Shown one piece after another: positions 15,851-24,147 of a stretch of 64,000 nucleotides of DNA; the stretch's first letter is position 1, and each line of letters opens with the position of its first letter. The stretch is taken from the NCBI GenBank assembly GCA_006739055.1, contig AP019702.1, forward strand, positions 3,001,388-3,065,387, read 5' to 3'. Under the pieces are notes generated by a model. The model worked only from the letters and a program-made list of their open reading frames with translations. It was not told where the DNA came from and made no database searches. Source of the DNA: Allostella vacuolata. GTDB taxonomy: Bacteria; Pseudomonadota; Alphaproteobacteria; ATCC43930; Allostellaceae. The position numbers were made by a program, and so were the translations under genes.

Positions 15851-17287
15851 ATGTTGGAGATAGCCGAAAAAGACGTCCTGCAAAGCCTGCAGCGTGACAA
15901 CCCGTGGTGGGAGTCGGGAGCGCCCACGGCCGGTGCCAGCTTCCAGCACGTCCGGGCTTATTTCCCCGGCTTTCGAACCCTGGCGCTGTCATGGGGCGTC
16001 CGGCGCGCCGTCATCCTCATGGGACCTCGCCGTGTCGGCAAGACGGTCATGCTGGAGCAGCTGGTCGGAGAGGCCATCAAGTCCGGGTTTCCGCCCAAGG
16101 CGATCCTCTTCGCATCCATCGATACGCCGCTCTATAGCGGCATGCCGCTGGAGCGGCTGATAGCCCTCTTCGAGAAGCAGAGCGGGCACGACCCGGCGGC
16201 GCGCCGGATCGTCATCTTCGATGAGATCCAGTACCTGAAAAATTGGGAAATCCACCTGAAGGTGCTGACCGACAGATATCCAAATACCCGGTTCATCGCC
16301 TCGGGATCGGCAGCGGCGGCACTGCGCCTGAAGAGCCAGGAGTCTGGTGCCGGCCGCTTTACCGACTTCTTCCTGCCTCCCCTGACCTTCGCCGAGTTCC
16401 TCGATTTCCGTGGCCTGGAAAAAAGCCTGATCGAGGCGGAACCGGAAGGGCGGTCACGGCGCTTTCGGACACCCGATATCGAAGCTCTCAATCGCGCGTT
16501 TGTGGATTACCTGAACTTCGGCGGCTATCCCGAGGCCGTGTTGAACCCGGAAATCCAGCGGAACGTGCAGCGCTATCTCGGCCGCGACATCGTGGACAAG
16601 GTGCTGCTGCGCGATCTGCCGAGCCTTTACGGCATCCAGGACATTCAGGAGCTCAACCGTCTGTTCACGACGATCGCCTATCACTCGGGCCAGGAGATCA
16701 GTCTGGAAGCCCTGGCTTCCAGCTCCGGCGTCGCCAAGAACACGATCTCGCGCTACCTCGAATATCTGGAGGCGGCGTTCCTCATCGTGCGGGTCCGGCG
16801 TGTCGACGACAGCGGCCGTACCTTCCAGCGGATGCGGCAATTCAAGGTTTATCTGACCAACCCGTCGATGCGTGCCGCGCTCTTCGCGCCTTTGACCGAA
16901 GACCATGAAGCCATGGGCAACATGGCCGAGACGGCGATATTCAGTCAGTGGTTCCATTCCGATCAGCTCGCCAACATCCACTATGCCCGCTGGAAGTCCG
17001 GACGGCAGGAGCGCGAAGTCGACTTGGTGCACGTCGATCCGGCAACCCTGCGGCCAGCTTGGGCGTACGAGGTCAAATGGTCCGATCGCTTCGTCGATCA
17101 CCCGAGCGAGTTGAAAGGCCTTATCGAATTCGCGAAGAGAAACTTGGCCCATCCGGTGCCCGCGGGAGCGTCGACCCGTACGAAGTCCGCGGAGACAATC
17201 GTCGACGGCGTGACCGTGCGGCATTTCCCGTGCGCGCTGCACTGCTATCAGATCGGCCGCAATGTGATCGAGGGGCGGCCCGCCTAA
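15851..17287 (+). CDS. AAA ATPase with DUF4143 domain
   Basis: This 478-residue protein belongs to the DUF4143 family of P-loop ATPases. Walker A is MGPRRVGKTVMLEQL near residues 56-70 and Walker B is RRIVIFDEIQYLKNWE near 118-133. A helix-turn-helix-like segment (ASSSGVAKNTISRYLEYLE) lies near 295 and the DUF4143 part follows. The end carries a PD-(D/E)xK-like pattern: REVDLVHVD near 390 and AYEVKWSDR near 406. These proteins are widespread and mostly uncharacterised. The gene is followed by a SIR2 gene 106 bp downstream in the same direction, so a shared defence role is possible but unproven. Confidence 0.85.
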   Translation: MLEIAEKDVLQSLQRDNPWWESGAPTAGASFQHVRAYFPGFRTLALSWGVRRAVILMGPRRVGKTVMLEQLVGEAIKSGFPPKAILFASIDTPLYSGMPLERLIALFEKQSGHDPAARRIVIFDEIQYLKNWEIHLKVLTDRYPNTRFIASGSAAAALRLKSQESGAGRFTDFFLPPLTFAEFLDFRGLEKSLIEAEPEGRSRRFRTPDIEALNRAFVDYLNFGGYPEAVLNPEIQRNVQRYLGRDIVDKVLLRDLPSLYGIQDIQELNRLFTTIAYHSGQEISLEALASSSGVAKNTISRYLEYLEAAFLIVRVRRVDDSGRTFQRMRQFKVYLTNPSMRAALFAPLTEDHEAMGNMAETAIFSQWFHSDQLANIHYARWKSGRQEREVDLVHVDPATLRPAWAYEVKWSDRFVDHPSELKGLIEFAKRNLAHPVPAGASTRTKSAETIVDGVTVRHFPCALHCYQIGRNVIEGRPA

Positions 17288-17393
17288 TGCCGATCGCCAA
17301 CCGGTTCTCGCAGACAGGCATGGCAGCGGACGCCGCGGCGACATCTCCGGCCCCGACATGCCACTTACATCGACCCCTGGCGGCACGACGCAG

Positions 17394-19163
17394 ATGATCC
17401 ACGATCCCGACACCCAACTGGCTTTTGCCCTCCATGAGAACAAGGGCGTGTTCGCGCTCTTGCTTGGTTCCGGCCTGTCCCGCGCCGCCGCCATCCCGAC
17501 CGGCTGGGAGATCACGCTGGATCTCATCCGACGCGTCGGCCTCGCCCAGGGCGCGGGCGAGCAGGCTGATTGGGCGGAATGGTACCGGGCCAAGACTGGG
17601 ACGGAGCCCAGCTATTCCCGTCTGCTGGAAGAGCTGACCTTGGTGCCAGCCGAACGCCGCTCGATCCTGCATAGTTATATCGAGCCAAGCGACGATGACC
17701 GGGAGGCGGGGCGCAAGTCGCCGACGAAAGCGCACTTCGCCATCGCCGATCTGGTGCGCGCCGGCTACGTGCGCGTTATCGTGACCACCAACTTCGATCG
17801 CCTGATGGAGAACGCGCTGCGGGACCGCGGCGTCGAGCCGACTGTAGTCGCGTCCCCCGACGCTTTGGCCGGAGCGGAGCCGCCGGTCCACAGCGCCTGC
17901 TACCTGCTCAAGCTGCACGGCGACTACAAGGACGCCCGCATCCTCAATACGGATGCTGAACTGGAAACCTACCCCACCGCCTATAACCAGCTTCTCGATC
18001 GCATCATGGATGAGTACGGATTGATCGTTGCTGGCTGGTCCGGCGAGTGGGATCACGCGCTTCGCGCAGTATTCGAGCGTGCACCAAATCGCCGGTACCC
18101 CGTCTATTGGGCGGCACGCGGAGACCTCGGAGCGAAGGCCCAAGAACTCACTGCACATCGGCGCGCCCGTGTCGTTCCTATCGACGACGCTGATGCATTC
18201 TTCCACGGGCTTTGGGAGCGTACCCAGACGCTGGCGGCGAGCCGAAAGCAGAATCCATTGAGCGTCGAGCTGCTGGTCGCCAGCGTAAAGCGGTACCTGG
18301 CGAAACCGGAACATCGCATCCAACTCGCCGAACTATTCGACGACGAGGTTCGCCGCCTCTTCGAGAAACTCAATACGCCCGAGCTCAATCCGCGAGGCTC
18401 CTGGCGCCCGGACGAGTTTCGCGCCCGCGTCGCCCTTTACGAGGCAGCCACCGAACCGCTCGCGAAAATGATCGGAGCGCTCGGCCGTTGGGGTGACGGC
18501 AGCGATCTGCCGATCGTTCTGGACGTTCTGAAGGCGATCATCGCGCATGCAGTCCGGGAGGGCGGTGGCCTGAACGTGTGGTTACACCTCCGGACCTACC
18601 CGGCCGTCCTTGCTTTTACCGCCTATGGCTTGGGTCTCACGCGAGCAGAACGCTGGAAGGTGCTCCACGTTTTCCTATCTGCGCATCTGGCACGAGAGGA
18701 TCGAGAGCCGAAGAGGGTGGTCGAAACGGTGTTCCTTTGGGCATGGAAAGGCTGGGACAACGACGTTTGGCGACATAGCGAAGGCTTGGATCGCCACAAG
18801 ACCGCTCTGAGTGACCATCTCTGCCGATTGTTTGCGGAGTGGGGCGACAGCTTTCTCGGTCTCACTTCCGGGGATGAACTTTTATTCGAGCGCTTCGAAG
18901 TGCTCGCCTCCCTTGGCCACCTGAATGCCACAGATGAATCCGAGTTGGAGCCAGCCGCAACAATGCCTGGATCGAGCGGCAAGATTTGGATGCCGGTTGG
19001 CAGGGCGGGATGGGATTCGCAGAATTGGTCGATCCTCGTCAGTGAACTGGCTGCTCCAGAGTTTCGCAGCGCTATTGTGCGGGCTGGCTTGGCTCCGAGC
19101 GAGCGATACATTGACCTCTTCCGGATGAATTTCGAGAAAATTGCCTCACAAATGCGTTGGTAA
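17394..19163 (+). CDS. Second SIR2-domain protein, candidate NADase defence effector
   Basis: This ~589-residue protein has an N-terminal SIR2 domain: LLGSGLSRAAAIPTGWE near residues 22-38, VTTNFDRLME near 130, LLKLHGDYKD near 172 (putative catalytic His) and AGWSGEWDHAL near 213. A ~330-residue helical C-terminal part follows with no motif I recognise. SIR2 effectors of this layout hydrolyse NAD+ when infection is sensed. It is not closely similar to the SIR2 protein at 1548 and has no HerA next to it; its nearest partner is the upstream DUF4143 ATPase. The ATG at 17394 is preferred over an in-frame ATG at 17358 because the domain begins soon after it. Confidence 0.82.
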   Translation: MIHDPDTQLAFALHENKGVFALLLGSGLSRAAAIPTGWEITLDLIRRVGLAQGAGEQADWAEWYRAKTGTEPSYSRLLEELTLVPAERRSILHSYIEPSDDDREAGRKSPTKAHFAIADLVRAGYVRVIVTTNFDRLMENALRDRGVEPTVVASPDALAGAEPPVHSACYLLKLHGDYKDARILNTDAELETYPTAYNQLLDRIMDEYGLIVAGWSGEWDHALRAVFERAPNRRYPVYWAARGDLGAKAQELTAHRRARVVPIDDADAFFHGLWERTQTLAASRKQNPLSVELLVASVKRYLAKPEHRIQLAELFDDEVRRLFEKLNTPELNPRGSWRPDEFRARVALYEAATEPLAKMIGALGRWGDGSDLPIVLDVLKAIIAHAVREGGGLNVWLHLRTYPAVLAFTAYGLGLTRAERWKVLHVFLSAHLAREDREPKRVVETVFLWAWKGWDNDVWRHSEGLDRHKTALSDHLCRLFAEWGDSFLGLTSGDELLFERFEVLASLGHLNATDESELEPAATMPGSSGKIWMPVGRAGWDSQNWSILVSELAAPEFRSAIVRAGLAPSERYIDLFRMNFEKIASQMRW

Positions 19164-19300
19164 GAAGCAATTATACCCACGCCAAAGGGGTCGCCGGTTC
19201 ATCCTCAAGTGGGGGGCTGTCGGCACAGCTAAACATGTGCATCTCCCTTCTGGAACAGCGGCCCCTGAGTTTCAATCGACCTATCAAGCCTAGGAGAGAA

Positions 19301-20593
19301 CTATTGCGGCCCCTGCGCAGGGGCTTGACGTTGACGTCTTCTACGCACTCGCTCTGGCGGATTGGGCAGTGGGGGCTCTGGTGGCCCCATGGTCAGGTAG
19401 GTGCCGATCTCCAGGTTCAGGCGGCCGGTCTCGACGGTGTGGATACGGCGCGCCTGCCGGATCTCGTGCTGGAGCCGTCGGCGTTCGGCCAGCTGCTGCT
19501 CGATCAGCGCCTGCTTCTCGGCGCGGTCGCGCTTGTCGGCGAGGGCGGCTTCCTGCGCGTTCTGCTCCCGGATTTTTTTGTTGCGGCCGGTGACCCAGTC
19601 CCAGAGGCCGAGCAGCCCCTTGCGCAGGCGACCCGCGCGCTGGCGGCTTTCGAGGACGATGCGGGTTTGCTGGACGGCTTTCAGGTCCTGCCGGGCCGCT
19701 CGCTGCCGCTGGACGAGTTGGACGCGCTTGGCTTCCATCGCGGCCTTCCGCTCGGCGAACTCGGCATCCGCTGCCGCGATGTGTGCTCGCAGCTTTGCCG
19801 TCATGCGCGACGCCAGGTCTGCCTTCATCTGCTCGACGGTCGGCAAGTCCTGCGGGTCGCCGAGCCGGGCGGCGATCTCCTTCGGCTTGATGGCGAGCCA
19901 GCGGGAGAGGGAATAGACCTCGCCTTTGTAATCGATCACCACGAAGCCGCGGCGGTCGCCCTGGGCGAGGTAGTAGCCCTTGGCGGCGAGGGCATTGGCG
20001 AAGGCGGCACGGGAGTCGGAGACCGACCAGCATTCCTGGAGCAGCGCCTTCTGCGCCTTGGGGTCGACCTTGGCCCGGCGCGCCTGCTGCCATTCCTGCC
20101 GGGTGAAGTTGAACGGGTCGCGATTGCGGCTGTCGGCCAGGCCCGCCGGCATCCGCCAGCCATGCTCCAGGTAGAGCTGCCGGGACAGGTCGTGCAGCTT
20201 GCGCTTGAAGTGCGGCAGGTGGACCGCGCGCATGGTTTGTGCGTCGATCCTGGACCAGACGCAGTGCGCATGGCGCCGTCCTTCCTTCTCATGGAAGACG
20301 ATGGCGCGCGGCTGGCCGGTCAGGCCGAGCCGCTCCTCGATCGTGTCGATGGCCGCCTCGAACGCTTCGACAGGGACATTCTCCGTCTCGGGCGGGTTGA
20401 GGCTGAGGGAGAAGAGGAACTGCCGGCACTTCGTGCCACGGCTGACGGCATAGGCTTCGTGGAAGGCGCCGTTCAGGTCGTCGGCGACGAAGCCGCGCAG
20501 TTCGTGGACTTCGACATGGTCGTTCTCATCCATGCGAAGCAGGTGGACGGCAAGCTGCTTGCCGCCCGCGCGCTGGCTGGCCTTGAGGATCAT
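19301..20593 (-). CDS. VirD2/MobA-type relaxase (mobilization nuclease)
   Basis: This 430-residue relaxase nicks oriT and pilots the transferred strand. The N-terminal domain has KASQRAGGKQLAVHLLR, SLNPPE near residue 66 and the metal-binding HUH motif EGRRHAHCVWSRID near 104-117. The rest is a long basic helical region, and the C-terminus is Arg/Pro rich, as expected for a protein recognised by a type IV coupling protein. Its start overlaps the mobC stop by ATGA. No type IV secretion genes are in the window, so the element is probably mobilizable rather than self-transmissible, unless they lie to the left. Confidence 0.88.
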   Translation of the reverse strand: MILKASQRAGGKQLAVHLLRMDENDHVEVHELRGFVADDLNGAFHEAYAVSRGTKCRQFLFSLSLNPPETENVPVEAFEAAIDTIEERLGLTGQPRAIVFHEKEGRRHAHCVWSRIDAQTMRAVHLPHFKRKLHDLSRQLYLEHGWRMPAGLADSRNRDPFNFTRQEWQQARRAKVDPKAQKALLQECWSVSDSRAAFANALAAKGYYLAQGDRRGFVVIDYKGEVYSLSRWLAIKPKEIAARLGDPQDLPTVEQMKADLASRMTAKLRAHIAAADAEFAERKAAMEAKRVQLVQRQRAARQDLKAVQQTRIVLESRQRAGRLRKGLLGLWDWVTGRNKKIREQNAQEAALADKRDRAEKQALIEQQLAERRRLQHEIRQARRIHTVETGRLNLEIGTYLTMGPPEPPLPNPPERVRRRRQRQAPAQGPQ

Positions 20594-21030
20594 GGGCCGG
20601 CGGCCTCGCGAAGACCGAGCGCCCGCATCAGGGCATCACGCATCTGCCGCACGTTCGCGCAGGCGTCGACCAGCTCCTTCTCGGTATCGGGCGTGACGGG
20701 CAGGGCGCCGATGTTCGCCGCCTTGGCCAGCTGGTTCAGGTTGCTGGCGAGCCGCGACTGGCCCAACTCGGCCAGCAGGCCGGCGATCGCCAGCTGATCG
20801 CGGACGACGACACGGCTGCGCGTCGGCCGGCGCTGCTGGCTTTCGCCCAGCAGTCGCTGCCGGATATAGGCGCCGATCGGCACGCTGCCGGCGGCCGCTT
20901 CCAGGTGGCGCCGCTCGTCCTCGGTAAGGCGAATGCTGAAGGGACGGGTCTTCTTGTGTCCGTTCCGCGCCTCGTGCTTGTTATGGAATGGTGGCTTGGC
21001 GTTGCGGTTGAAGCCGTCGGTCAGGGGCAT
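20590..21030 (-). CDS. mobC: MobC-like relaxosome accessory protein
   Basis: This 146-residue basic protein has a ribbon-helix-helix-like start (RPFSIRLTEDERRHLEAAAG, then VPIGAYIRQRLLG) and the MobC-type C-terminal helix AELGQSRLASNLNQLAKAAN. MobC proteins bind oriT and help the relaxase open the strand. It overlaps the relaxase start by four bases, giving a two-gene mob operon. A perfect 8-bp inverted repeat lies 11 bp upstream of its start codon, probably its own binding site. Confidence 0.82.
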   Translation of the reverse strand: MPLTDGFNRNAKPPFHNKHEARNGHKKTRPFSIRLTEDERRHLEAAAGSVPIGAYIRQRLLGESQQRRPTRSRVVVRDQLAIAGLLAELGQSRLASNLNQLAKAANIGALPVTPDTEKELVDACANVRQMRDALMRALGLREAAGP

Positions 21031-21040
21031 GGCGGCACCA

Positions 21041-21113
21041 GGAAATCCGAGGATTTCCGGCGCTCAAGGTAGGTGTTCCAGTCGCCAAGAACGTCGAAAA
21101 GCTGGTTCGACGT
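21041..21113. other. Candidate oriT / mob operator region
   Basis: Two perfect inverted repeats lie upstream of mobC: GGAAATCC-GA-GGATTTCC (21041-21058) and ACGTCGAA-AAGCTGG-TTCGACGT (21091-21113). Origins of transfer in MOBP-type elements usually sit just upstream of the accessory and relaxase genes and contain such repeats near the nick site. I see no clear nick consensus, so the exact site is open. Confidence 0.5.
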
Positions 21114-21285
21114 ATCGTTGTCGAGGCCCACCACCCGCCCTCTGCCGGCCGCCCATCTGCCGGGTCGACCAGGAGCGTGCCCGGCGAACGATTCCGCTGC
21201 CCGCCGCCATTCGGCATGTCCGCTCCCGGAACCCATCTCTCGCCGCGTCGTTGGCCCCTGCAAGACACGGCAGCCCGCGGGAGGC

Positions 21286-21495
21286 AGAATTGCCGCGACC
21301 ACCGACAACGTGATCCGGGCGATCGATATCGAGACTGGCGACACGCTGTGGCAGGATGTCCTGCCGGCGGGCGGCCAGGCGACGCCGATGACCTATGAGG
21401 CGGGCGGGCGGCAGTATCTCGTCACCATGGCGGGCGGCCATCACTTCATGGAAACGCCGATCGGGGACGAGCTCGTCGCGTACGCGTTGGCCTGA
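21286..21495 (+). pseudogene. gcd: 3' remnant of a PQQ-dependent glucose-dehydrogenase-type gene
   Basis: From about 21289 the frame reads AATTDNVIRAIDIETGDTLW, then PAGGQATPMTY and a final VAYAL. This is the C-terminal beta-propeller end of membrane-bound quinoprotein dehydrogenases such as glucose dehydrogenase (Gcd). About 70 codons remain. The sequence to the left (21114-21285) has no homologous coding sense and belongs to the mobilizable island. The rest of the gene is absent from the window. It lies 1.3 kb from a pqq operon, which would have supplied its cofactor. It is annotated as a truncated gene produced by island insertion or deletion. Confidence 0.8.
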
Positions 21496-21558
21496 CGTAG
21501 GCCCTGCCGTGACGACAGGCGCGGGCAGGCGCCGGACGAGGAGGGCAGGCGTGGACGA

Positions 21559-22809
21559 ATGTTGAGCCTGTTCGAGCTCCTGGCGGCGCTGCTCACGCTG
21601 ACCGCCCTCTTCGGGTGGATCAACCACCGCTTCCTGCGCCTGCCCGCCAACATCGGCATGCTGGTGATGGCCCTGGCCGCCTCGCTGATGCTGATCGCCA
21701 CCGAGTTCGCGTTCCCGCGCACGCCGCTGTACGGCCTGCTGGCCGGGGCGGTCGGCCAGATCGATTTCTACGAGGCGGTGATGCACGGCATGCTGGGTTT
21801 CCTGCTGTTCGCGGGCGCCCTGCATGTCGATCTCGAGGACCTGCGGAACCGCGCGGTGACCATCGCGATCCTCGCCTCCCTCGGAGTCGTGATCTCGATG
21901 GTCGTCGTCGCGGTCGGCCTGTGGGCGATCGCGGGGTGGCTTGGCATGCCGATCCCGTTCGCCTGGTGCCTCGTCTTCGGCGCGCTGATCGCGCCCACCG
22001 ACCCGGTCGCGGTGCTGAGCACGCTGCGCCAGGTCCGGGTGCCGCCGGCCCTGCGGACCGACATGACCGGCGAGTCGCTCTTCAACGACGGGGTCGGGGT
22101 CGTCCTCTTCACCCTGGCGGTGTCCGCGGCGGTCCAGGGCCCCGGCGAAGTCGGCGTGCCGGGCATGGTGCGCCTGCTGTTGTTCGAGGCGGGCGGAGGG
22201 GCGCTGCTCGGCCTGGTCACGGGCTATGCCGCCTACCTCGCCATCCGCTCCATCGACGACTACGCGATCGAGACCATGATCTCGATTGCGCTCGTCACGG
22301 GCACCTATGCCGTGGCGGAGCGTCTGCACATGAGCGCGCCGATCTCGGTCGTCGTGGCCGGCGTGCTGATGGGCAATCGCGGCGCCGACCGCGGCATGAG
22401 CGACCAGACGCGGCGATACGTCTTCGGGTTCTGGACGCTCGTCGACGAGATCCTGAACGCGGTGCTGTTCCTGCTGATCGGCCTGGAGGTGCTGGTGCTG
22501 GCCTTTGCCCCCTCGCTGGCCTGGATCGGCCTGGCGGCGATCCCCTTGGTGCTCGTCGCCCGCTTCCTGGCGGTGGCGGGTCCGGTGGCGATCCTGTCGC
22601 GCCGGCAGTCGTTCGCCCCCGGCACCGTGGCGATCCTGACGTGGGGCGGCATCCGTGGCGGCATCTCGATCGCGCTCGCCCTCTCCCTGCCGGAGGGGCC
22701 GGCGCGGGCGCCCATCCTCCATGCGACCTACGCGGTGGTGCTGTTCAGCGTCATCATCCAGGGGCTGAGCCTCGCATGGCTCGCCCGCCGCGTCGCGGTG
22801 ACACGCTAG
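21559..22809 (+). CDS. CPA1-family sodium/proton antiporter (NhaP-like)
   Basis: This 416-residue inner-membrane protein has about 12 hydrophobic segments. It carries the CPA1 hallmarks ALIAPTDPVAVLSTLR, TGESLFNDGVGVVLFTLAV and a final WGGIRGGISIALALSLP. It exchanges monovalent cations for protons and supports pH and salt homeostasis. The length and start are standard. Its stop shares the palindrome CTAG with the stop of the convergent pqqE, so the two genes overlap by three bases. It is the first intact chromosomal gene right of the island. Confidence 0.92.
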   Translation: MLSLFELLAALLTLTALFGWINHRFLRLPANIGMLVMALAASLMLIATEFAFPRTPLYGLLAGAVGQIDFYEAVMHGMLGFLLFAGALHVDLEDLRNRAVTIAILASLGVVISMVVVAVGLWAIAGWLGMPIPFAWCLVFGALIAPTDPVAVLSTLRQVRVPPALRTDMTGESLFNDGVGVVLFTLAVSAAVQGPGEVGVPGMVRLLLFEAGGGALLGLVTGYAAYLAIRSIDDYAIETMISIALVTGTYAVAERLHMSAPISVVVAGVLMGNRGADRGMSDQTRRYVFGFWTLVDEILNAVLFLLIGLEVLVLAFAPSLAWIGLAAIPLVLVARFLAVAGPVAILSRRQSFAPGTVAILTWGGIRGGISIALALSLPEGPARAPILHATYAVVLFSVIIQGLSLAWLARRVAVTR

Positions 22810-23879
22810 AAGCGGCGCGGGCGAAAGTCCTCGTTCCCGGCGGCCGCGACCGCGGCCGCCATCCGGCCGTGCGCCGGGGAGAGGGCGCAGGCGGGGTCGG
22901 TGGCGGCGGCGGCGCCGGCCATCGCCAGGGCCTGGCAGCGGCAGCCGCCCCAGTCGATCTCGCGCCGCTCGCAGGAGCGGCATGGGTCCGGCATCCAATC
23001 GGTGCCGCGGAAGCGCTGGAACGCCTCGGACCGGCCCCATGCCTCCCGCAGCGAGGTGTCGCGGAGGCTGGGAAACACCATGTCGGGAATCGTCGCCGCG
23101 GCGTGGCAAGGCATCGCCCGACCGTCCGGGGTCACGACGAAGAAGCGCCGTCCCCAGCCACCCATGCAGGCCTTCGGTCGCACCGCCATGTGGTCGGGCA
23201 GGACGTGGTCGATCGCCATGCGGCCGCGCAGGCGCGCCGTCTGGGCGGCCACCACCGCCATCGCCCGCCGGACCTGGTCCGGCCGCGGCAGCAGCGCGGC
23301 CCGATTCGCCAGGGCCCAGCCGTGATACTGCGCGTGGGCGATCTCCAGGCGGCCGGCGCCGGCATCGAGCGCCAGCTCGATCACCTCCTCGATCCGGTCG
23401 AGATTGTGCCGGTGGACGACGACGTTCAGCGTCAGTGCCAGCCCCCGCGCCCGGACCGCCGCGGCCGCGCGCAGCTTGCGGGCGTGGGCGCCCTGCATCC
23501 CGGCGACCCAGTCGGCCGCCGGGGCGTCCGCGTCCTGCAGGCTGATCTGGACATGGTCCAGGCCGGCCCCGGCCAGCCGGTCCAGGCGCGCCTCGCTCAG
23601 CGAGACCGCGGCGGTGATGAGGTTGGTGTAGAGGCCGGCCCGGTGCGCGTCGACCAGGATGGTTTCCAGGTCGCGCCGCGCCAGCGGCTCGCCGCCGGAG
23701 AGGTGGACCTGCATGGCGCCCAGCTCGGCCGCCTCGCGCATGATCCGGCCCCAGTCGGCGGTGCCGAGCTCGGACGCCGCGCGGGCGAGGTCGAGCGGGT
23801 TGGAACAGTAGGGGCAGGCGAGCGGGCAGCGGTGCGTCAGCTCGGCGAGGAAGGCGTAGGGCGGATCAACGGCCGGCAT
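22806..23879 (-). CDS. pqqE: PQQ biosynthesis radical SAM protein PqqE
   Basis: This 357-residue radical SAM/SPASM enzyme links the Glu and Tyr side chains of the PqqA peptide, the first step of pyrroloquinoline quinone synthesis. The radical SAM cluster motif CPLACPYC is at residues 18-25 and HLSGGEPLARRDL follows. The SPASM cysteines end the protein (CMGGWG, PCHAA, CRSCERREIDWGGCRC). The ATG at 23879 overlaps the pqqD end by 14 bp and starts directly before the domain. It is the last gene of pqqABCDE. Confidence 0.96.
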   Translation of the reverse strand: MPAVDPPYAFLAELTHRCPLACPYCSNPLDLARAASELGTADWGRIMREAAELGAMQVHLSGGEPLARRDLETILVDAHRAGLYTNLITAAVSLSEARLDRLAGAGLDHVQISLQDADAPAADWVAGMQGAHARKLRAAAAVRARGLALTLNVVVHRHNLDRIEEVIELALDAGAGRLEIAHAQYHGWALANRAALLPRPDQVRRAMAVVAAQTARLRGRMAIDHVLPDHMAVRPKACMGGWGRRFFVVTPDGRAMPCHAAATIPDMVFPSLRDTSLREAWGRSEAFQRFRGTDWMPDPCRSCERREIDWGGCRCQALAMAGAAAATDPACALSPAHGRMAAAVAAAGNEDFRPRRF

Positions 23880-24147
23880 CGACCAGCACCCCGTATTGCT
23901 CCAGCTCGGACAGCAGGGCGCGCACATCGTCGCCGACGGTATCCGGCGTCTCGCCATATTCGCGCGCGGCGTCCTCGATGACGGCGTGCACGGTGCGTTC
24001 GCCATTGCACAGCGCCAGGACCGACATCGCGACCTCGTCCGGATAGACCAGCCGCTCGGGGGCCTGCACCAGCCAGGCATCGCGCGCCTCGTCGCGCTGG
24101 ATCCGCACGCCGGGCGCCAGCCGGGGCCGGGCCTCGGCGGTCAGCAT
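23866..24147 (-). CDS. pqqD: PQQ biosynthesis peptide chaperone PqqD
   Basis: This 93-residue protein binds the PqqA peptide and presents it to PqqE. Family residues are visible: PRLAPGVRIQRDEARDAWLV, LVYPDEVAMSVLALCNGERTV and a C-terminal DDVRALLSELEQYGVL. The ATG at 24147 gives the usual length and overlaps the pqqC end by 7 bp. Separate PqqD and PqqE genes are present here, not the fusion seen in some bacteria. Confidence 0.95.
   Translation of the reverse strand: MLTAEARPRLAPGVRIQRDEARDAWLVQAPERLVYPDEVAMSVLALCNGERTVHAVIEDAAREYGETPDTVGDDVRALLSELEQYGVLVDAGR

Noticed and set aside
19309-19324. Perfect palindrome GCCCCTGCGCAGGGGC
   Set aside because: It lies inside the last codons of the relaxase and has no T-tract, so it is not called as a terminator.
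21073-21285. Upstream extension of the dehydrogenase remnant frame
   Set aside because: The frame is open, but its sequence has no similarity to the dehydrogenase fold and overlaps the mob/oriT region.
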